Below are positions 17,801-26,225 of a stretch of DNA of 64,000 nt, piece by piece (position 1 is the first letter of the stretch; the number at the start of each line of letters is the position of its first letter). The translations under genes were made by a program, and so were the position numbers. The DNA is taken from contig BMWJ01000002.1 of NCBI GenBank assembly GCA_014651175.1, positions 248,001 to 312,000 of the forward strand, given 5' to 3'. The stretch is from Streptomyces clavifer. Its GTDB lineage: Bacteria; Actinomycetota; Actinomycetes; Streptomycetales; Streptomycetaceae. The notes under the pieces were generated by a model, which ran no database searches, had not been told where the DNA came from, and was given only the letters and a program-made list of their open reading frames with translations.

Positions 17801-19543
17801 GATCTCCTGGTCCGAACCGTCCGGGGCTGCTCCTGCGAGGTGGAGTGCGGTGATCCTGCCCTCGCTCGTGGTGAGCTTCAGGTGATAGCCGCCACCGTGG
17901 ACGATCCCGGCTGGTGCTCCGGTCTCGTCGTACTCGAACTGGATCCAGTTGCCGTTGCGGTCGTCGATCTGCACCAGAAGCGCGAGGTCCCCAGTGCGCG
18001 GGCTGAAGTGCCGTATTCGGCCGTTGTCCGGATCGGTGATCGCGTAGTCCCCGGCAGTATCCACATCGAGGGGCCAGCGCGGGCCATGGCTCGGCGTGAC
18101 CGGCACACCCGGCGCGGGGTGCGGATAGGACAGCAGCAGACCGTCCTCACACACGAGGACGATGCCCTGGGAGTCGATCTCCAGCCGCTGGTCGGCCGTG
18201 GAGGACCAGGAGGGCCCGAACCACCGCCCCGCACGGTAGTCGGAAGCGACCCGGCGGCGGAAGACCAACGGGAGTGTCCCCGGCAGTGCGATGTCCGTCT
18301 GCGGCAGATACATCGTTCCGGTTGCCAGATCGACCGGGTCCGTGGGGTCCTTCTCCACCCCCTTGTCGGGCTTCGAGGACTTCGCCGGATCGTCGACGCC
18401 CTTGCGGGCGGCGCTCTCCGCCCCGTCCTTCAGCCCGTGGCGAGCCAGACCCTTGAGGACGCCGCCGCCCTTGGTGCCGACCAGTTCGGGGAGCAGCCGC
18501 CCGATGAATTCGGAGGGGTCTCCCTTGGCGGCCCCCCAGGCGTTCTTGAGTGCCCGGTCGGGGTTGGCGGCGGTGGAGACGAGGCCCGCGAGCGTGGTGT
18601 TGACGCCCTTGTAGTACTCGGCCGGGTGCGTCAGGTTGTACGGGTCCAGCGGGTACACCGAGCGGACGAAATTCAGCAGCCCCGCGGTGCCCTTGATGAC
18701 ACCGCCACCGACGTGGGCCAGCTCGATGCTCTGGCCGACCCCGTAGTCGTAGAACTCCTGCTTCGCCTTGTCCAGACCGGTGGGCTCCTTCGGAGCGTGC
18801 GCCATCGCCGCGGTGACCGCGCCCTTGGCCGCCTCGGCGGCCTCGTTGCGTGCCCGCCGGGCACGCTCCAGGATCTCCTGCGCATGCCGGCGCTTGACCA
18901 CGCCCGGATCGGAGAACTTCCCAGGATGCGGGAGCGGATGGTCGGTGTTGCGGACGGCGTTGTACGCCTCCGCCTTCTCCTTGAACGCGGCAGCAGCCGT
19001 CACGCGGTCCTGCTTGCCCTCCTTGTAGAGGGCGATCGCCTCACCGGCCTTGCTCTGCGCGCTCGTGACCGTCCCGGCGTACGTCTCCAGCGCCGCGGCG
19101 GCATCCTCGAACGCATCCGCCGCCCGTAGCCAGTCGGTGGGCAGGGTCTGGAACTTCTCCCGGAAGGTGTCGGCGGCCACACCCTTCCAGTGGGCGGAGT
19201 CGAGCCTCTTCATCCCGCCGCCGACGAGATCGAAGGCGCGCTGGAAGTCCCGGAGGTTCTTGACCGCAGCGGCGATCTTCTCCGGCCTGCCGTGGATCAG
19301 CTCGTTCGCTTCTTCGGTCTGCCCGAGCTGCTGCTCGCCGACCTCCGCACCCAGCGAGGAAGCGGTCTCGTCCCCCCAGTCCTCGACCGCGTCCGCCCAC
19401 TGGTCGGCACCGACCTTCTCCAACCCGGAGCCGAGCGCATCGGTGCCCTTGTCGATCCCCGTGCCGACGATTTCCTTGCCCTTGTCGACCAGATTACCGG
19501 CCCCGTCGTAAAGGTCCCCGCCGAGCTTCCCCCAGTCCACCAT
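14822..19543 (-). CDS. RHS-repeat polymorphic toxin with WXG-type N terminus and ART-like tip
   Basis: The protein has 1573 residues. The N terminus is a putative type VII secretion signal/WXG-like helical domain (HWKGVAADTFREKF near residue 118). A DUF6531 segment starts near 398 (DPVDLATGTMYLPQTDIALP), then many RHS/YD repeats (YDxxGxLxxxTD) to the core ending RYLTPDPLGLAP near 1385 and DPYGLFG near 1424. The last ~149 residues are the variable tip: LFRGTT (Arg1436), TPTSTDPG (Thr1456-Ser1457-Thr1458) and RAEAEIAV (Glu1499, Glu1501). This order fits the R-S-E signature of ADP-ribosyltransferase toxins. ATG at 19543 overlaps the preceding stop by one base. The tip region has CTA and other codons rare in this genome. 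Confidence 0.88.
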   Translation of the reverse strand: MVDWGKLGGDLYDGAGNLVDKGKEIVGTGIDKGTDALGSGLEKVGADQWADAVEDWGDETASSLGAEVGEQQLGQTEEANELIHGRPEKIAAAVKNLRDFQRAFDLVGGGMKRLDSAHWKGVAADTFREKFQTLPTDWLRAADAFEDAAAALETYAGTVTSAQSKAGEAIALYKEGKQDRVTAAAAFKEKAEAYNAVRNTDHPLPHPGKFSDPGVVKRRHAQEILERARRARNEAAEAAKGAVTAAMAHAPKEPTGLDKAKQEFYDYGVGQSIELAHVGGGVIKGTAGLLNFVRSVYPLDPYNLTHPAEYYKGVNTTLAGLVSTAANPDRALKNAWGAAKGDPSEFIGRLLPELVGTKGGGVLKGLARHGLKDGAESAARKGVDDPAKSSKPDKGVEKDPTDPVDLATGTMYLPQTDIALPGTLPLVFRRRVASDYRAGRWFGPSWSSTADQRLEIDSQGIVLVCEDGLLLSYPHPAPGVPVTPSHGPRWPLDVDTAGDYAITDPDNGRIRHFSPRTGDLALLVQIDDRNGNWIQFEYDETGAPAGIVHGGGYHLKLTTSEGRITALHLAGAAPDGSDQEILRYRYTDGHLTEVINSSGLPLRFAYDDRGRVTSWTDTNDSRYDYAYDGRDRCIAEGGAAGHMALRLDYDGIDPESGMRVTTVTSSSGAVHRYVINDSHQVAAEIDPLGATTRFERDRYNRLLSRTDPLGRTNRFAYDESGQVTSAVRPDGRELSVEYNDFRLPVRVTNPDRTVVRQEYDERGNRLAVTDPSGAVTRTIYNEAGHATSVTDALGDTTHIRSDQAGLPLRVTDPLGATTQVARDAFGRPVTLTDPLGAVTCLEWTVEGKLSRRTDADGTTQSWTYDGEGNCLTHTDALGAVSRFEYTHFDLMTARTGPDGVRYEFAHDHELRLTQVLNPQGLTWNYSYDAAGHLISETDFDNRTLAYDRDMAGRLTARTDALGQTTRYERDELDRIVSKDAAGAVTTFAYDLSDQLAEAVNADATLTYLRDRYGRLVSETVNGRTMTYEYDRLGRRTGRTTPSGAVSTWTYDAAGRRTSLTTSGRVLTFEHDAAGQETARHIGDSVSLTSQFDTMGRLSTQQVTGAGRSIQRRDYTYRADGHLTGLADQLSGTKTFELDAVGRITTVQAAGWTERYAYDYAGNQTEASWPTVHPGQDAIGSRIYSGTKIARAGNVHYEHDALGRITVRRKTRISRKPQTWRFEWDAENRMCSATSPDRVTWRYRYDALGRRTAKQRMSEDGHGVLEQTTFTWDGATLCEQITRTDSLSNSVALTWSHDGLHPMSQEERVLAPGSSQKVIDERFFAIVADLVGGPSELIDEAGVQAWRARSSLWGVTSWPVDSSAYTPLRFPGQYFDPETALHYNFHRYYDPETARYLTPDPLGLAPAPNPVAYVSNPHAWIDPYGLFGCPEEEHLFRGTTRGYDASDGTQASGYTPTSTDPGVATLFARHSDQFGEGIVQLFPRGALEGIPLERGVIRAEAEIAVGLPASQLAKLASVELPSGAASSILAEMGIHIPKVRSIGGITDALEWDVPKLSPDQISQFVAEAYKYGRT

Positions 19544-20190
19544 CAGTTGCCCTGCCCCCACCGCGGCTGCTCAGCCTGATCGATCGTCTCCTGCGACGGG
19601 TCGAGGTGATCCTTCAGCCGCTCATCCACTGCCGCCCGCACCTCCGGGTCGAGCACTCCGTTGCGCTCCATGGAGTCGAGCGCGGCGTCCTCGGCGTCGT
19701 AAGCGGTGTCCTGCCAGGTCTGCTTCACCTCGCCATGAGCCTCGGTCATCGACTCCCAGCTCCAGTCCGGATTGTCGTACGCGGTCTGCTTACTGATCGT
19801 GTCCCAGCTCATCGTCTTGACCTCGTCCTCGGACAGATGCGGATTCCCGTTCAGGGAGTTCACACCGACCTTGAACGAGTCCTTGATGTACTGCTCCTGC
19901 TCCACGAAGGAACCCGCCGACAACCCGACCCCGAGCGCGAACCCGTTCCCCTTCTGCGTCAGGGCCCGCACACCCCACTCCCAGCGGTCACAGAACGTCT
20001 CGAACTCCGACGTCAGCCCGCCGTGCCCCAGCTCCAGCCCCGAAAGAGCAAGGTCCGAGAAACCCCGCCCTGTCGACGCCTGGCCGATGAACCCGAGCTC
20101 CTTCAACTCGGCGTGCGCCAGATCGATCCCCTTCGCGATCGCGGCCAACGCCGCGGCCGGGGCCTGAAGGTCAGCGCTCTCCCCGCTCAC
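19543..20190 (-). CDS. Hypothetical partner of the RHS toxin, 215 aa
   Basis: No named family was recognised. The N-terminal 85 residues (ALAAIAKGIDLAHAELKELG, GGLTSEFETFCDRWEWGVRA) look like a helical ESX/WXG-type bundle. A middle segment with FVEQEQYIKDSFKVGVNSLN and a Trp-rich, acidic C terminus follow. GTG overlaps the stop of the SseB-like gene (GTGA) and its own stop overlaps the toxin start (TGATG), so the three genes are one translation-coupled operon. A role in secretion or chaperoning of the toxin is inferred from position only. Confidence 0.75.
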   Translation of the reverse strand: MSGESADLQAPAAALAAIAKGIDLAHAELKELGFIGQASTGRGFSDLALSGLELGHGGLTSEFETFCDRWEWGVRALTQKGNGFALGVGLSAGSFVEQEQYIKDSFKVGVNSLNGNPHLSEDEVKTMSWDTISKQTAYDNPDWSWESMTEAHGEVKQTWQDTAYDAEDAALDSMERNGVLDPEVRAAVDERLKDHLDPSQETIDQAEQPRWGQGN

Positions 20191-20672
20191 CGCATCCCCC
20201 CGAGATCCACCGCAACCGCATCCGGCACAATCCCCGCCACCGGCGGGAACAACATCCCGCCGTCCTCACTCCCCGCATCCAGCGCCACCCCCGCCGGACC
20301 CGGCAGCAACGGCACCATCACATCCAACAACCGCGCACCCAACACCGTCTGGTACACCCACTCCCGCTCGGCGTCCCCACGTGCCCACGCAAACCGGGAC
20401 AGCGCCTCCTCGTCCGAGAACGCACAGATCCAGCGCACACCGTTCTGCTCCGCAGACCACAAATCCCCATGGGCATCCAGCGGAACCAACACCGCCGTAC
20501 GCCGGAACTCACCCAACAACACAGCAAACTCACGCCGAGCCGCCGCCGTCGGATCACCCTCGGTCTCAACCGGTGCGGCTACAGGCGTCAGCCTCGACGG
20601 CGCGCCCGCCAGGTCCGCCAGCCGTGAGCGTCTCTGCTGCTGCTCCGGTATCCCATCCCCACCCGTACTCAT
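20187..20672 (-). CDS. SseB-like protein, first gene of the RHS toxin operon
   Basis: The 161 residues begin with a charged, probably disordered 45-residue stretch. After it comes an SseB N-terminal-type domain: REFAVLLGEFRRTAVLVPLD, then GDLWSAEQNGVRWICAFSDE and EALSRFA. SseB-like domains recur beside secreted polymorphic toxins in Streptomyces, but their function there is unknown. ATG at 20672 has no Shine-Dalgarno sequence. A promoter-like pair ends seven bases before it, so the mRNA may be leaderless. Upstream in-frame ATGs at 20684 and 20771 are less likely. Confidence 0.7.
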   Translation of the reverse strand: MSTGGDGIPEQQQRRSRLADLAGAPSRLTPVAAPVETEGDPTAAARREFAVLLGEFRRTAVLVPLDAHGDLWSAEQNGVRWICAFSDEEALSRFAWARGDAEREWVYQTVLGARLLDVMVPLLPGPAGVALDAGSEDGGMLFPPVAGIVPDAVAVDLGGMR

Positions 20673-20679
20673 GCGCAGG

Positions 20680-20709
20680 ATCATCACACGTACAAATTTC
20701 CAGGTGCAA
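20680..20709 (-). promoter_or_regulatory. Candidate leaderless promoter of the RHS toxin operon
   Basis: On the minus strand TTGCAC (20704-20709) and GATGAT (20680-20685) are separated by 18 bases. The -10 box ends seven bases before the ATG at 20672, which would place the transcript start at the initiation codon. Confidence 0.4.
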
Positions 20710-20994
20710 TGCGCTCTGTCCTGCTGGCCGAAAAGCCGATGAAGGTTACCCCCGCGCAGAGTTCGCCTCAAGGCTCATGGTTCGGCTCCCGAGCTTCGTG
20801 GATCGGGACGGGTCGACTCACCCGTTCGTACTTTCCGACCGTTTGAGTAACGGCTTGCAGGACGCGGGGGCGCGGGTCGGTGAAGGCCGGCGAGTTACCG
20901 CAAGAGGGTTCGCTGTCCGCCCCGCCGCTGGACCGTCGAGAGAGCGTAAGGCCGGCTCATGATGCCGCTCATCGGGCCGCCCCTCTCCGAAACA
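20710..20994. other. Intergenic, nothing recognised
   Basis: This stretch lies between the toxin-operon promoter and the end of the symporter gene. Possible frames on either strand lack ribosome-binding sites and family similarity. The symporter terminator should lie at its right edge, but no strong stem was found. Confidence 0.4.
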
Positions 20995-22029
20995 TCAGTT
21001 CAGCGCCTCCGCCGGAGCACGCCCGGCAAGGGCGTCCTCCGGCAGCGGGTCGCGGGAGCGGCGCTTGGCGATCACCGCGCAGACCATCAGCTGCATCTGG
21101 TGGAACAGCATCAGCGGCAGCACCGCGAGGCTCGCGTGTGCGCCGAACAGGACACTCGCCATCGGCAGCCCGGCCGCCAGGCTCTTCTTCGAGCCGGCGA
21201 ATTGGATGGCGATCCGGTCCTCCCGGCCGAAGCCGAGCCGCTTCGCCCCGTACCAGCTCAGCGCGAGCATCAGCGCGAGCAGGACCGCCTCCGCGGCGAG
21301 CAGGGCGCCGAGCCGGAGCGGGGTGACCTGGTGCCATATCCCGGCGACCATGCCGGCGCTGAACGCGGTGTACACGACGAGCAGGATCGAGCCCCGGTCG
21401 ACCAGGCCGAGCACCTTGCGGTGGCGGGTGATGAATCCCCCGATCCAGCGCCGCAGCAGCTGCCCGGCGAGGAACGGAACCAGCAGCTGAAGGACGATCT
21501 TCACCAGGGAGTCGGCCGAGAAGCCCGCCGCACCGCCGCCGAGCAGCAGGGCGGCCAGCAGCGGGGTGAGCAGGATGCCGGCGAGGCTGGAGAAGGAGCC
21601 CGCGCAGATCGCGGCGGGGACGTTGCCCCGGGCCATCGAGGTGAAGGCGATCGAGGACTGGATCGTCGAGGGGACCAGGCAGAGGAAGAGGAGGCCCTCC
21701 TGGAGCTGCGGGGTCAGCACGTACGGCACGAGGCCCCGGCTCGCGAGTCCGAGAACCGGGAACGCGATGAAGGTGCAGGCCAGGACGGTGAGGTGGAGCC
21801 GCCAGTGCTTCAGCCCGTCGAGCGCGTCGCGGGTCGAGAGCCGTGCCCCGTAGAGGAAGAAGAGCAGGGCGACCGCTCCGGTCGACGCCCCTCCCGCGAC
21901 ATCGGCGGCCGCACCCGAGGCGGGCAGCAGCGCCGCGAGCACGACCGTGCCGATCAACGCCAGGATGTACGGGTCGACCGGCAGCCAGGACGGCAGCTTC
22001 GGGATGAGACGGCTGGTGCGGCGGTTCAT
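20995..22029 (-). CDS. Bile acid:sodium symporter family protein (SBF/SBF-like)
   Basis: A 344-residue membrane protein with about ten hydrophobic segments. Conserved parts include LFLCLVPSTIQSSIAFTSMA with the GN pair in ARGNVPAAICAGSFSSLAG, and FAGSKKSLAAGLPMASVLFG. It belongs to the SBF-like (PF13593) branch; substrates in bacteria are mostly organic anions and are not predictable here. ATG at 22029 gives the expected N terminus MNRRTSRLIPKLPSWLPVDP; an upstream ATG at 22068 adds 13 poorly conserved residues. It is divergent from a LysR gene that may regulate it. Confidence 0.88.
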   Translation of the reverse strand: MNRRTSRLIPKLPSWLPVDPYILALIGTVVLAALLPASGAAADVAGGASTGAVALLFFLYGARLSTRDALDGLKHWRLHLTVLACTFIAFPVLGLASRGLVPYVLTPQLQEGLLFLCLVPSTIQSSIAFTSMARGNVPAAICAGSFSSLAGILLTPLLAALLLGGGAAGFSADSLVKIVLQLLVPFLAGQLLRRWIGGFITRHRKVLGLVDRGSILLVVYTAFSAGMVAGIWHQVTPLRLGALLAAEAVLLALMLALSWYGAKRLGFGREDRIAIQFAGSKKSLAAGLPMASVLFGAHASLAVLPLMLFHQMQLMVCAVIAKRRSRDPLPEDALAGRAPAEALN

Positions 22030-22144
22030 GTGTTCCGTGCTCTCTCGGTGCGGTCGTGGCCTCCCCATCCTGCGCCCGATCCGCGCGATCGGGAATCAGG
22101 CATACCGTTCTCACTGTCATCATGGTTCGCGATAACGTCGGCGC

Positions 22145-23038
22145 ATGTACGACCCCGTCCAGCTCCGCACCTTCCTCGCCGTCGCCCAGACCCTGAGCTT
22201 CACGCAGGCGGCCCGCCGCCTCGGTGTCCGCCAGTCCACGGTCAGCCAGCACGTGCGCCGGCTGGAGGCCGCGGCCGGCCGGCAGCTGTTCAGCCGGGAC
22301 ACGCACCGGGTCGATCTCACCGAGGACGGTGAGGCGATGCTCGGCTTCGCCCGCACGATCCTGCGGGCCAACGAGCGGGCGACCGCCTTCTTCACCGGCA
22401 CCCGGCTGCGCGGCCGGCTCCGCTTCGGAGTCTCCGAGGACTTCGTCCTGACCCGGCTGCCGGAGATCCTCGAGTCCTTCCGCCGCGACCACCCCGAGGT
22501 CGAGCTGGAGCTGACCGTGGAGCTGTCCGGGACGCTGCACCAGCAGCTCGCCGCGGGACGGCTCGACCTGGTGCTCGCCAAACGCCGCTCCGGGGACACC
22601 CACGGCGAGCTGGTGTGGCGGGACACGCTGGTCTGGATCGGCGCCCCCCGGCTCCGGATCGCCCCCGGGCGACCACTGCCGCTGATCGTCTTCCCGCCGC
22701 CGGGCCTCACCCGGGCACGCGCGCTGGAGGTGCTGGAGGAGCACGGGAGGCCCTGGCGGATCGCGTGTACGAGTGGCAGCCTGAGCGGACTCGTCGCGGC
22801 GGCCCGGGCGGGCCTGGGGGTGATGGCGCACACCCGTGGCCTGGTCCCGCCGGAGCTGGTGCCCGTGCCCGAGAAGGCGGGCCTGCCGGAGCTCGGGGCG
22901 GTGGACTTCGTCCTGCTGCACGGGCGGCGCAGGGAAGCCGCGCAGGAGGCGGCCGACGCCTTGGCCTCGGCGATCCTGGCAGGCGGCGACCGGTTGCACC
23001 GCGGGCCCGATACGCCTCCGGGCCCGGCGCCCGCGTAA
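22145..23038 (+). CDS. LysR family transcriptional regulator
   Basis: A 297-residue LTTR. The helix-turn-helix is in the first 60 residues (FLAVAQTLSFTQAARRLGVR, QSTVSQHVRRLEAAAGRQLF) and a type-2 periplasmic-binding-like effector domain begins near residue 90. There is no clear ribosome-binding site; GATAAC ends eight bases before the ATG, so a leaderless transcript is possible. Its start lies 115 bases from that of the divergent symporter, the usual arrangement for LysR control of a neighbour. Confidence 0.92.
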   Translation: MYDPVQLRTFLAVAQTLSFTQAARRLGVRQSTVSQHVRRLEAAAGRQLFSRDTHRVDLTEDGEAMLGFARTILRANERATAFFTGTRLRGRLRFGVSEDFVLTRLPEILESFRRDHPEVELELTVELSGTLHQQLAAGRLDLVLAKRRSGDTHGELVWRDTLVWIGAPRLRIAPGRPLPLIVFPPPGLTRARALEVLEEHGRPWRIACTSGSLSGLVAAARAGLGVMAHTRGLVPPELVPVPEKAGLPELGAVDFVLLHGRRREAAQEAADALASAILAGGDRLHRGPDTPPGPAPA

Positions 23039-23242
23039 GCGCTGCGTACAGATTCGGTGGAGATTCCCGCGCGAGCTACTTACCCGGTGGTCAGAAGTCC
23101 GCCCGAGCCCGGCCCATCTGGCCCGATTTCTGTGGCCGGCCTGTTCGGATGCCTCGATTTCAGGAGGCTTCGGACTCTCCCGCCGCTCTACTGGTTGGGG
23201 TAGCGTCGCGGCGCCGTGCGGAGCGCCACAAGGAGCAGGTCA

Positions 23243-25066
23243 TTGCGCGAGTTCACTGTCCCACCCATGGCCGCCGCCCCTCAAGTCGGCGGCCTCGCCG
23301 ACACCGTCTTCGACTACGCGGAGGACGATCCGCACCGGATCACCCTCGGCCGCAAGGACGCGGACGGCCAGTGGCACGACGTCACCGCGGCCGCCTTCCG
23401 CGACGAGGTGCTCGCCCTGGCCAAGGGGCTCATCGCGCAGGGGGTCCGGTTCGGCGACCGGGTCGGCCTGATGTCACGCACCCGGTACGAGTGGACGCTC
23501 TTCGACTTCGCCCTCTGGACGGTGGGCGCGCAGTCCGTGCCCGTCTACCCGACGTCGTCGGCCGAGCAGGTCCTGTGGATGCTCCACGACGCCGAGGTCG
23601 CGGCCGTCATGGTCGAGCACGAGGACCATGCGATGACGATCGGTTCCGTGATCGACCGGCTGCCGAACCTGAAGCGCCTCTGGCAGCTGGACGCCGACGC
23701 GGTGACCGAGCTCGTCGAAGCCGGCGCGCAGATCGACGACGAGGTGGTGCACCGCCACCGGCGTGCCGTGACCCCCGACTCGGTGGCCACGCTGATCTAC
23801 ACCTCCGGCACGACGGGGCGCCCCAAGGGCTGCGTGATCACCCACGCCAACTTCATGTTCGAGTCCGACACCATGGTCGCCCGCTGGGCGCCGGTGTTCC
23901 GCTCCAGGCCCGGCGACGAGACCGCGACGCTGCTCTTCCTGCCGCTCGCCCACGTCTTCGGCCGCATGGTGGAGGTCGCGGCGCTGCGGGGCCGGGTGAA
24001 GCTGGGCCACCAGCCGGAGCTGTCCGCGAAGGCGCTGATGCCGGACCTGGTGTCGTTCCGCCCGAGCTTCATCCTCGCGGTGCCGTACATCTTCGAGAAG
24101 GTCTTCAACGGTGCGCGGCGCAAGGCGGAGGTGGAGGGCCGCCTCGGACCGTTCGACAAGTCCGTCGAGGTCGCGGTGAAGTACGCGGAGGCGATGGAGG
24201 AGCGGGCCTTCGGCACGGGGCCCGGGCCCTCCGCTGGGCTGCGGATGCAGCACCAGTTCTTCGACAAGGTCGTCTACCGCAAGGTCCGCGACGCCATGGG
24301 CGGCCGGGTCCGGCAAGCGATGTCGGGCGGTTCCGGCATGGCCCGGCGGCTGGGCCTGTTCTTCGAGGGCGCGGGCGTCACGGTCTACGAGGGGTACGGA
24401 CTCACCGAGACGACCGCCGCCGCGACGGCCAATCCGCCCGAGCGCACCCGCTACGGCACGGTCGGGCTGCCGATCCCCGGAACCAGCGTGCACATCGCGC
24501 GGGACGGCGAGGTGTGGGTGCACGGCGCCAACGTGTTCTCCGGATACCTGGGCGACCCCGGGGCCACGGACGCCGTGCTGCGCGACGGCTGGCTGGCCAC
24601 CGGTGACCTGGGTGCGCTCGACGAGGACGGCTATCTGACCATCACCGGGCGCAAGAAGGAGATCCTGGTGACGTCCGGCGGCAAGAGCGTCTCACCGGCC
24701 GGACTGGAGGAGCGGGTGCGCGCGCATCCGCTGGTGGCGCAGTGCATCGCCGTCGGCAACGACCGGCCCTACATCGCCGCGCTGGTGACCGTGGACCAGG
24801 AATCGGTGGACCACTGGCTCGCCATACAGGGCCGGGCGCCGATGCCCGTCGCCGACCTGGTGCGCGACCCCGACCTGGAGATGGAGGTCCGGCGGGCGGT
24901 GGTGGCCGCGAACACGGCGGTGTCGCAGGCGGAGTCCATCCGGACGTTCCGGATCCTGGCGCATCCGTTCAGCGAGGAGCACGGTCTGCTGACGCCGTCG
25001 CTGAAGCTGAAGCGGAAGGCGATCGAGACGGCGTACGCCGCCGAGGTCGACGCCCTCTACCACTGA
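23243..25066 (+). CDS. AMP-dependent acyl-CoA synthetase (long-chain fatty-acid-CoA ligase type)
   Basis: A 607-residue ANL-superfamily enzyme. The P-loop-like motif LIYTSGTTGRPKGCVITHAN is near residue 184, YEGYGLTETTAAA follows, then the hinge TGDLGALDEDGYLTITGRKKE and the C-terminal lysine region near KLKRKAIE. It activates fatty acids to acyl-AMP and then acyl-CoA in the cytoplasm, probably at the membrane. TTG at 23243 has AAGGAG seven bases upstream and gives MREFTVPPMAAAPQ; ATG at 23270 is an alternative. It is monocistronic by context. Confidence 0.92.
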   Translation: MREFTVPPMAAAPQVGGLADTVFDYAEDDPHRITLGRKDADGQWHDVTAAAFRDEVLALAKGLIAQGVRFGDRVGLMSRTRYEWTLFDFALWTVGAQSVPVYPTSSAEQVLWMLHDAEVAAVMVEHEDHAMTIGSVIDRLPNLKRLWQLDADAVTELVEAGAQIDDEVVHRHRRAVTPDSVATLIYTSGTTGRPKGCVITHANFMFESDTMVARWAPVFRSRPGDETATLLFLPLAHVFGRMVEVAALRGRVKLGHQPELSAKALMPDLVSFRPSFILAVPYIFEKVFNGARRKAEVEGRLGPFDKSVEVAVKYAEAMEERAFGTGPGPSAGLRMQHQFFDKVVYRKVRDAMGGRVRQAMSGGSGMARRLGLFFEGAGVTVYEGYGLTETTAAATANPPERTRYGTVGLPIPGTSVHIARDGEVWVHGANVFSGYLGDPGATDAVLRDGWLATGDLGALDEDGYLTITGRKKEILVTSGGKSVSPAGLEERVRAHPLVAQCIAVGNDRPYIAALVTVDQESVDHWLAIQGRAPMPVADLVRDPDLEMEVRRAVVAANTAVSQAESIRTFRILAHPFSEEHGLLTPSLKLKRKAIETAYAAEVDALYH

Positions 25067-25359
25067 TCCCGCACTCCGGGCAGGGCCACCGGCCCCTTCG
25101 ACCGCTGATCCGGGCCTCCTGGACGCAGAGCCGTCCCCTTGCCGCTGAGCCGGGCACCTCCGTCCCCGGGCGGTCCGCTCCACGGAGGGCGACCCCTCCA
25201 CGGCCGAGCCGGCCGGGATACGCTTCCTGACGAAGCGTCACGCACGTGCTCCTTTCCGCCTCATTCTTCCGTTCACCGGTTCGCCGCAGGTGGGAATGCG
25301 TAGGCTGCGTTGATCGTTCCTCCGGAAGAACCGACCGACAACGTAAGGATCGACTGCTC

Positions 25360-26193
25360 GTGAGCCAGGTCCCTTCCCTCACCCTGAACAACGGCCTCGA
25401 GATGCCGCAGCTCGGCTTCGGTGTCTGGCAGGTCCCGGATGACGAGGCCTCGAAGGCCGTGGCCACCGCCATCGAGGCCGGGTACCGGAGCATCGACACC
25501 GCCGCGGTCTACGGCAACGAGGCGGGCACCGGAAAGGGCATCGCGGCATCCGGCGTGGAGCGTGACGAGCTGTTCGTCACCACCAAGGTGTGGAACGCCG
25601 ACCAGGGCTACGACTCGACCCTGCGCGCCTTCGACACCTCGCTGGACCTGCTGGGCCTGGACCACGTCGACCTCTACCTGATCCACTGGCCGCTGCCGGC
25701 CAAGGACGCCTACGTCGACACGTACAAGGCCCTGGAGAAGATCCACGCCGACGGCCGCGCGAAGTCGATCGGTGTGTCGAACTTCCTCCCGGAGCACCTG
25801 GAGCGCCTGATGGGCGAGACCTCCGTCGTCCCCGCGGTCAACCAGATCGAGCTGCACCCGCAGTTCCAGCAGGCGGAGTCCCGCGCCTTCCACGCCCGGC
25901 ACGGCATCGTCACGGAGGCCTGGTCGCCGCTGGGACAGGGCAAGGGCCTGACGGTCCCGACCGTCGTCGCGATCGCGCACAAGCACGGCAGGACCCCCGC
26001 CCAGGTGGTGCTCCGCTGGCACCTCCAGACGGGCCACGTCGCGATCCCGAAGTCCGTGACCCCGTCGCGGATCGTGGAGAACATCGGTGTGTTCGGCTTC
26101 GAGCTCGACGCCGACGACCTGGCCGCGCTCGCCGCGCTCGACGAGGGCAAGCGCATCGGCGCCGACCCGCGCGAGTTCAGCGCCGGCGCCTGA
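25360..26193 (+). CDS. Aldo/keto reductase (2,5-diketo-D-gluconate reductase type)
   Basis: A 277-residue AKR5-like enzyme. The tetrad is visible: Asp and Tyr in SIDTAAVYGNEAGTGKGI, Lys in FVTTKVWN and His in YLIHWPLP. The NADPH pocket signature is VAIPKSVTPSRIVENIGVFG. It reduces aldehydes or ketones with NADPH. GTG at 25360 begins VSQVPSLTLNNGLEMPQLGF, with AAGGA about ten bases upstream. The lectin gene follows after 32 bases. Confidence 0.92.
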   Translation: MSQVPSLTLNNGLEMPQLGFGVWQVPDDEASKAVATAIEAGYRSIDTAAVYGNEAGTGKGIAASGVERDELFVTTKVWNADQGYDSTLRAFDTSLDLLGLDHVDLYLIHWPLPAKDAYVDTYKALEKIHADGRAKSIGVSNFLPEHLERLMGETSVVPAVNQIELHPQFQQAESRAFHARHGIVTEAWSPLGQGKGLTVPTVVAIAHKHGRTPAQVVLRWHLQTGHVAIPKSVTPSRIVENIGVFGFELDADDLAALAALDEGKRIGADPREFSAGA

Positions 26194-26225
26194 CCGCCCC
26201 GGGCACGCCGAAGAGGAACCGGAGC

